Assembly (NCBI GenBank): GCA_016124315.1
Contig: WGNW01000035.1
Location: 1-58,028 of the forward strand
Origin: Alphaproteobacteria bacterium
GTDB lineage: Bacteria; Pseudomonadota; Alphaproteobacteria; SMXS01
Direction of reading: 5' to 3'
Length of the DNA stretch: 58,028 nucleotides
Shown here: positions 53,425-58,028 of the stretch, piece by piece
Position numbering within the stretch: the first letter of the stretch is position 1
Layout of the letters: each line of letters opens with the position of its first letter
The notes under the pieces: generated by a model
Seen by the model: the letters and a program-made list of their open reading frames with translations, nothing else
What the model was told of the DNA's origin: nothing
Databases searched by the model: none
Program-made: the position numbers and the translations under genes

Positions 53425-54275
53425 CGGTCGCTGCCCCGGGCCACCGCCCGGCCCACCCGCTCGACCAGCTCGGCCGCGGCCTGCGCCACGAACGGCGTCC
53501 CGCAGTTCCACAGATTGGTCGGCACCTGTACCACCGGGCGGGTCCGCCGCAGGCTCTGCAGCGCGGGATGCTCCAGCACCAGGTTCGCCTCCGACGGCGC
53601 GCCCGGCCGGTATTCGCCCAGGACCAGCAGGTCCGGCTGGGCGCGCAGCACGTCCTCCACCGACATGCTGACCCATCCGGCCATGCCCGGCCGGCCGGCG
53701 ATGTTGGTCAGTCCGACATGTTCGAGCACGTCGTTGAACAGGCTCGGCACGCCGGCCGAGAACCCATTGGCGCCGTAGACCAGCGCCCGCATGTGAAGTC
53801 CCTTCAGGGCGTTCCTGGTCCGCGCCAGCGCCGCGTCGAACGACGCGACCGCCGCCTCGCCCTCCGCCTTGCGGCCCAGCGCCTTCGCCACCAGGCGGAT
53901 GTTCCGGCGCACGCCGTCGAAGGTGTTGGCGACGGGCACGGTGACGACCCGGATGCCCTGGCGCTGCAGCATGGCGATGGCGAGTGGCGAATTGGTGGCC
54001 TCGGCGAAGACCAGCGACGGCCGCAGCTCCAGCACCTCCTCGGCGAGCCCGTGGTTGGCGACGTAGCGCGCCGCCCGGGACGCCATCGCGGAATCATCGG
54101 CGTCCTGGGTGACCCAGTGGACCGACACGATGTCGTCCGGGTCCGCAAGCAGCATCACCAGCTGGTCGGTGCACAGCCCCATGGAGACGATGCGCGCCGG
54201 CTCGGCGTGCACCGGCAGGGATACGAGCACGGCGAGCAGGCCGATCACCACCGCGCGTCCGCTCGCCGTCCCCAT
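53421..54275 (-). CDS. btuF: Vitamin B12-binding periplasmic protein (BtuF-like)
   Basis: 284 residues with a signal peptide (VVIGLLAVLVSLPVHA). Class III binding-protein fold: ARIVSMGLCTDQLVMLLADP, ELRPSLVFAEATNSPLAIAM, then a long connecting helix region (RRNIRLVAKALGRKAEGEAA), and SVEDVLRAQPDLLVLGEYRP. It captures corrinoids after the TonB receptor and hands them to BtuCD. Lies 3 bp after the TonB-receptor gene and overlaps the permease start. Specificity is inferred from the riboswitch. Confidence 0.85.
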   Translation of the reverse strand: MGTASGRAVVIGLLAVLVSLPVHAEPARIVSMGLCTDQLVMLLADPDDIVSVHWVTQDADDSAMASRAARYVANHGLAEEVLELRPSLVFAEATNSPLAIAMLQRQGIRVVTVPVANTFDGVRRNIRLVAKALGRKAEGEAAVASFDAALARTRNALKGLHMRALVYGANGFSAGVPSLFNDVLEHVGLTNIAGRPGMAGWVSMSVEDVLRAQPDLLVLGEYRPGAPSEANLVLEHPALQSLRRTRPVVQVPTNLWNCGTPFVAQAAAELVERVGRAVARGSDR

Positions 54276-54278
54276 GCG

Positions 54279-56237
54279 TCAGTCTCCCAGCGTCACCCGC
54301 ACGCCGCCGAACGCGCCGATGCCGGGCGAGCGGTAGGAGAACACTTCCTCGTACTTCTGGTCGAGCATGTTCTCGATGCGCCCGTAGATCTCCACCCGGT
54401 CGGTGATCTTGTAGCTTGCCGCCAGCGTCACCAGCACGTAGTCCCCGAGGGTCACCACGGTCTGCGGCGTGGCGTCGACGAACTCGTTGTCGAGCTGCTT
54501 GCCGTTGTAGGAGACATCCAGGTTGAGATTGCCGCGGCCCGCCGCGAACGCGTAGTTCAGGTTGAGGTTGCCGGTATGGTTGGGCCGGCGCACCTCCGGC
54601 TGTCCGTCGGGCTGGCGCGCCCGCGTGTAGGTGTAGCTGCCACCCAGGGTGAGCCCGTCGCCCAGATCGGCCGAAAGGGTCAGCTCGAGGCCCTTGCGGT
54701 GGCTCTTGCCCGACAGGTTGTCCACGGTGGTCAGGAAGGTGGCGGAATCGAACAGAGTGACGATCTCGTCGCGGAGGTCGGCATTGAAGTAAGTGACGTC
54801 GACGGTGAGCCCGCCATCCCAGAAGGCCTGCTCGATACCCGCATCATAGCTGTGCGACCGTTCCGGCTTGAGGTTGGGATTGCCGAGGAAATAGGCGGGA
54901 TAATAGCCGAACAGCTCGAAGAACCCGGGGTTGGTGATGGCCGTGCCGTGGCTGGCGTGGAGCCGCGTGCCGGCGCCGGGAATGCGCCAGGCTGCGGCGA
55001 GGCGATAGGTCGTGGCGTTCTTGAAGAGCCTGTTGTCGTCGTACCGCACGCCCGCCGACAGGAACACCTGCTTGGCAAATCCCACCCGATACTCGCCGAT
55101 GAAACTGTCCTGGCTTTCCGACCGGCGCTGGTTTTCCGCCGCGTCGGGCACGGCGCCGAAGTTGCGGAAGTGCTGCTGCTCGCGCTCGAAGGCGGCCGTC
55201 AGGTGGTGCTCGGCGCCGGCGAACGACGGCGTCTCGAAGTTGACCGTGGTCTGGTACTCGAACTTGAGCCGGGAGCCCGAATTGCCGGTAAGGTCTTCCA
55301 TGGGGTTGATGTAGTGGCGCTTGGTGTCGGCGTAGAACACCGCGGCACGCTGCTCCCAGGCGCCGTCGAACAGCGACAGCCCCGCCTGAAGACGGCCGTA
55401 GAACTGCCGGTTCCGCTGTTTGTCGTTGGTGTCGATGACCAGGCCCTGGGTCGCGTCCGGCGGGTAGGAGAAGTCCTCGGAGTCCGTCCGGGTGTGGGAG
55501 TCCATGTAGCGGAACACGCCGTCGATGCGCAGATTGTCCGTCAGGTCGGCCTTGCCCTTGCCGGCCACGGTGAGAATCCGGCTGCCGTCCTTCTCGCTGC
55601 CGAAGTGCGACAGGTTGATACCGTCGGTGCCGAAATAGCCGGCCGACAGCGCGCCGTTGACCCGCTTGGAGCCGCCGGAAACCAGGGTCGTGACCTGACG
55701 GGTGCCGAACGAGCCGCCCTCGGCGGCACCTTCGGCGTGGAAGCCGGGCTGGCCGCCGCGGGTGATGATGTTGATGACGCCGCCGATGGCGTCCGATCCG
55801 TAGAGGGCGCTCTGGGCGCCGCGCAGCACCTCGATGCGCTCGATGCCGACGGCCAGCAGCGAGGCGTAGTCGAACTCGCCGTTGAAATTGAGTTCGTTGG
55901 CCTGGACGCCGTCGATCAGCACCAGGGTGTGGTTGCCCTCGGCGCCCCGCATGCGGATCTGGGTGAGCTGCCCTGGGCCGCCCGAACGGCTGACCGCCAG
56001 GCCGGGGACACTGCGCAGCAGGTCGGAGATCACCGGATTCTGCCGCTGCTCGATGTCCTGGAGCGTCAGCACCGAAATGGCGCTGCCGATGGTATAGGCC
56101 ATCGCCGGCGTCCGTGTTCCGCTGACGAACACGGTGTCGCCCGGCAGCAGGCCGTCCGCCGCCAGGGCCGGCGCCCCGCCCAGGGCGACGGCGGCAAGAG
56201 CAAGGGAAAGGCATGTCCTGATTTTTTGTCCCGGCAT
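54279..56237 (-). CDS. btuB: TonB-dependent vitamin B12 receptor
   Basis: 652 residues. Signal peptide (LSLALAAVALGGAPALA), an N-terminal TonB-box-like DTVFVSGTRTPAMAYTIG, the plug domain (QDIEQRQNPVISDLLRSVPG, QLTQIRMRGAEGNHTLVLID, IERIEVLRGAQSALYGSDAI) and a C-terminal 22-strand barrel (NPNLKPERSHSYDAGIEQ, YTYTRARQPDGQPEV) ending RVTLGD. Outer-membrane corrinoid transporter. ATG 56237 with Shine-Dalgarno GGAGGAAATCG; the earlier in-frame Met at 56399 lies in the leader. Behind the cobalamin riboswitch, which identifies the substrate. Confidence 0.92.
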   Translation of the reverse strand: MPGQKIRTCLSLALAAVALGGAPALAADGLLPGDTVFVSGTRTPAMAYTIGSAISVLTLQDIEQRQNPVISDLLRSVPGLAVSRSGGPGQLTQIRMRGAEGNHTLVLIDGVQANELNFNGEFDYASLLAVGIERIEVLRGAQSALYGSDAIGGVINIITRGGQPGFHAEGAAEGGSFGTRQVTTLVSGGSKRVNGALSAGYFGTDGINLSHFGSEKDGSRILTVAGKGKADLTDNLRIDGVFRYMDSHTRTDSEDFSYPPDATQGLVIDTNDKQRNRQFYGRLQAGLSLFDGAWEQRAAVFYADTKRHYINPMEDLTGNSGSRLKFEYQTTVNFETPSFAGAEHHLTAAFEREQQHFRNFGAVPDAAENQRRSESQDSFIGEYRVGFAKQVFLSAGVRYDDNRLFKNATTYRLAAAWRIPGAGTRLHASHGTAITNPGFFELFGYYPAYFLGNPNLKPERSHSYDAGIEQAFWDGGLTVDVTYFNADLRDEIVTLFDSATFLTTVDNLSGKSHRKGLELTLSADLGDGLTLGGSYTYTRARQPDGQPEVRRPNHTGNLNLNYAFAAGRGNLNLDVSYNGKQLDNEFVDATPQTVVTLGDYVLVTLAASYKITDRVEIYGRIENMLDQKYEEVFSYRSPGIGAFGGVRVTLGD

Positions 56238-56419
56238 CGATTTCCTCCACAGCCACGGGGATCCATGGGCTGCACGGACAGGGACGCCGCATGCGCCGAC
56301 GCGCTTCTTTCTGCGTTGTGCGGGACGATCTGCGTCCATCTGCGGCTCCGGTGGCGTACAACCCGTTACAGGTGTCGCCACGGCGGAAGACCGCTCCACC
56401 CACTACCCCGGTAGCCGGA

Positions 56420-56600
56420 AGGACGACGTGATGGCAGGTCTCCTGGCTCGCGGGTCTTCGCTTCGATGCACCTTCCCGGGACTGAACGCCCCAGTGGTCA
56501 TACGCATCGGAACTCGCCGCTCACAGTTGCGGGGACAGCCACGGCCGGGGCGGAAAGCCCTTCCGTGTTCCCTTTGAAGCCCCGAAGGGCACCATCGCGG
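56420..56600 (-). promoter_or_regulatory. Cobalamin riboswitch
   Basis: On the minus strand, reading from 56600: GATGGTGCCCTTCGGGG, CTTCAAAGGGAACACGG, then GGCTGTCCCCGCAACTGTGA, CCACTGGGGC, CCCGGGAAGGTG, GACCCGCGAGCCAGGAGACC with the B12 box AGCCAGGAGACCTGCC (56437-56452, roughly). These are the conserved blocks of the AdoCbl/B12 riboswitch in order. It lies about 185 bp before the btuB start; the intervening leader holds the expression platform. It should shut down the btuBFCD operon when B12 is abundant. Confidence 0.95.
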
Positions 56601-56667
56601 CGGACCCTACGCCCGTTGCGAGCCGAACGCAATTGCGCAGAATGTCCGGGTGGGCGTGCGGAATTCC

Positions 56668-58028
56668 TCAGCGGCGGCGCGCCAGCGGCAGCGCCAGCAG
56701 CCCCAGCAGCATGAAGCCCGCGAGCAGCGCCCAGGCCTCGTTGACCGCGATCACCGTGCCGGCCTTTTCCACCAGCGGCCGGACGAAGTCCATGGCGGCC
56801 GCGTCGACGTTCTGCAGCGGCTTGTCGTGGAAGAACTTGAGCGGCAGGCCGACGAAGGCGGCGGTCTCGCGGCTGCCCTCCATCAGCTTGTGGCCGAGGG
56901 CAGCGGCGTGGCCGGCGGCGCGGCCGTAGATCACCGTGTCGGCGAGGGCGATGCCGATGGCCCCGCCCAGGTTGCGCATCAGGTTGAACAGCCCGCTCCC
57001 GTCGGCCACCTGCTCCGGCGGCAGCCGGCCGAGGGCGAGGCGGGTGGGCGGCAGCAGGCAGAGCATGATCGCCGAGCCGCGCACCACCTGGGGCCAGAAC
57101 ATCCCGGCGAAGTCGGTGCGCGGCGTCTCGAAGGCGCTCATGGCCAGCCCGACGCCGAACAGGGCGAAGCCGCAGGCCGACAGCAGCCGCGCGTCGAACC
57201 GTCGCTCCAGCGCCACGGCGACGGGCGCGGAGACCAGCTGGGCGACGCCCGTCACCAGCATGACGGTGCCGATCTCCAGCGGCCCGTGCCCGCGCACGAA
57301 GCCGAGGAAGACCGGCATGAGGTAGACCGACCCGTAAAGGCCGGCGCCCAGGGTGAAGCTCAGCCAGCAGGCGACCGCGAAGTCCCGGTCGGCGAACAGG
57401 GCGAGACGGACCAGGGGCCTGCCGCGCGACAGGGTACGCCGGACGAACCCCGCCGCGCAGGCTGCGCTCAGGGCCAGAAGGCCGAGCACGAGCCCGGAGG
57501 CCCAGCCCTCGTCCGGGGCCTGCTTCAGGGCGATCTCCAGCGACGCCAGCGCCACGGCCATGAGCGTCAGCGACAGCACGTCGATGGTCCTGGCATGGCC
57601 CGGGTCGGACGGATCCCGGGGCAGCAGCCACAGGGTCGCCGCGGCGACGACCACGGCCGGCGCGACGTTCACCAGGAACAGCCAGTGCCACGACCAGGTC
57701 TGGGTGATCCAGCCGCCCACCAGCGGCCCGACCGTGGGCGCCAGCACCGCCAGCACGCCGCCGATGGTGGTGGCGAGGCCCTGCAGCCGGTCGGGGAACA
57801 GCAGGAAGACGGCGGTGAAGACCAGCGGGATGAGCAGGCCGCCGGCGAAGCCCTGCACCACCCGCCAGGCGATCAGGGTGTCGAAGCCGGCGCTCAGCGC
57901 GCAGCCCAGGGAGGCTGCGCCGAACAGGGCGACGGACACGAAGAAGACGCCGCGCAGCGACAGCACCCGGGTCAGCACGCCGGTGAGCGGAATGGCGATC
58001 ACCTCGGCGATCAGGTAGGCGGTCTGCA
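56668..58028 (-). CDS. DHA2-family MFS exporter (EmrB/QacA-type), C-terminal part
   Basis: The reading frame is open to the right edge, so the start lies beyond 58028; about 453 residues are visible. It begins in a QTAYLIAEVIAIPLTGVLTR segment typical of the 14-span DHA2 family, with LFPDRLQGLATTIGGVLAVL, APTVGPLVGGWITQTWSWHW (the conserved motif around TM5) and the gap-spanning NLMRNLGGAIGIALADTVIY. Inner-membrane drug/organic exporter; often paired with a HlyD/EmrA membrane-fusion protein, which would lie upstream. Ends 68 bp before the riboswitch start on the same strand. Confidence 0.88.
   Translation of the reverse strand, partial: QTAYLIAEVIAIPLTGVLTRVLSLRGVFFVSVALFGAASLGCALSAGFDTLIAWRVVQGFAGGLLIPLVFTAVFLLFPDRLQGLATTIGGVLAVLAPTVGPLVGGWITQTWSWHWLFLVNVAPAVVVAAATLWLLPRDPSDPGHARTIDVLSLTLMAVALASLEIALKQAPDEGWASGLVLGLLALSAACAAGFVRRTLSRGRPLVRLALFADRDFAVACWLSFTLGAGLYGSVYLMPVFLGFVRGHGPLEIGTVMLVTGVAQLVSAPVAVALERRFDARLLSACGFALFGVGLAMSAFETPRTDFAGMFWPQVVRGSAIMLCLLPPTRLALGRLPPEQVADGSGLFNLMRNLGGAIGIALADTVIYGRAAGHAAALGHKLMEGSRETAAFVGLPLKFFHDKPLQNVDAAAMDFVRPLVEKAGTVIAVNEAWALLAGFMLLGLLALPLARRR

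Noticed and set aside
54279..56414. 948-codon plus-strand frame opposite the TonB receptor
   Set aside because: Shadow of btuB/btuF; the minus-strand proteins have intact families and translation signals.

Overview
This is a GC-rich stretch, densely packed with genes, from an alphaproteobacterium. A Rhodospirillales-like chromosome is my best guess. The reasons are the Cpa-type naming and order of the Tad pilus genes, an LdtR-like MarR regulator, a DUF2889 protein, a PHB depolymerase with a cysteine nucleophile, the MerR/acyl-CoA dehydrogenase/thiolase/FadB beta-oxidation cluster and the frequent ATGA start/stop overlaps. I see no rRNA, tRNA, CRISPR, prophage or insertion sequence. The taxonomy is an inference from gene content only.

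Layout. 1-661 is the 5' part of an Xaa-Pro aminopeptidase. 735-4922 is a divergent biotin cluster (bioB-bioA leftward, bioF-bioD rightward). It is followed by a chromosomal ccdAB toxin-antitoxin pair with a twin palindromic operator (4925-5512), a DUF2889 protein, a flavin reductase/TusA pair and a glycosyltransferase. 7862-14513 is a fatty-acid beta-oxidation operon (MerR regulator, acyl-CoA dehydrogenase, thiolase, FadB, and after a repeat a dienoyl-CoA isomerase-like enzyme). 14514-15466 is a long intergenic region with one possible 44-codon membrane peptide and strong hairpins. Then come PHB depolymerase, a GST, an alkaline-phosphatase-superfamily protein translationally coupled to a glycosyltransferase-like protein, a PEP-CTERM surface protein, an MFS transporter, a luciferase-like monooxygenase and a fused HPF/cold-shock protein. 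24199-27360 encodes E1alpha/E1beta/E2 of a 2-oxoacid dehydrogenase without E3. 27580-30251 encodes an SCP2-type thiolase and a fusion of an HMG-CoA-synthase-like protein with a DUF35 domain whose catalytic residues look lost.

30324-36381 is a signalling block: hybrid histidine kinase, REC-EAL protein, PAS-GGDEF diguanylate cyclase with its own leader ORF, and an LdtR-like MarR regulator. It abuts a complete Tad/Flp pilus locus (36857-50340): flp1, cpaA-B-C-D-E-F, tadB, tadC, a TadD-like lipoprotein with a SPOR domain, flp2, two TadE-like pseudopilin genes on the opposite strand, and a TadG-like VWA protein broken by one in-frame amber codon. The likely logic is c-di-GMP and cell-envelope control of pilus assembly.

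The right end holds an exosortase/PEP-CTERM-associated glycosyltransferase, a cobalamin riboswitch with the btuB-btuF-btuC-btuD vitamin B12 uptake operon (51662-56600), and the C-terminal part of a DHA2-type MFS exporter that runs off the window. The features I would look at first are the amber-split tadG, the HMGS-like/DUF35 protein beside its thiolase, the long hairpin between flp1 and cpaA, and the leader ORF in front of the diguanylate cyclase.
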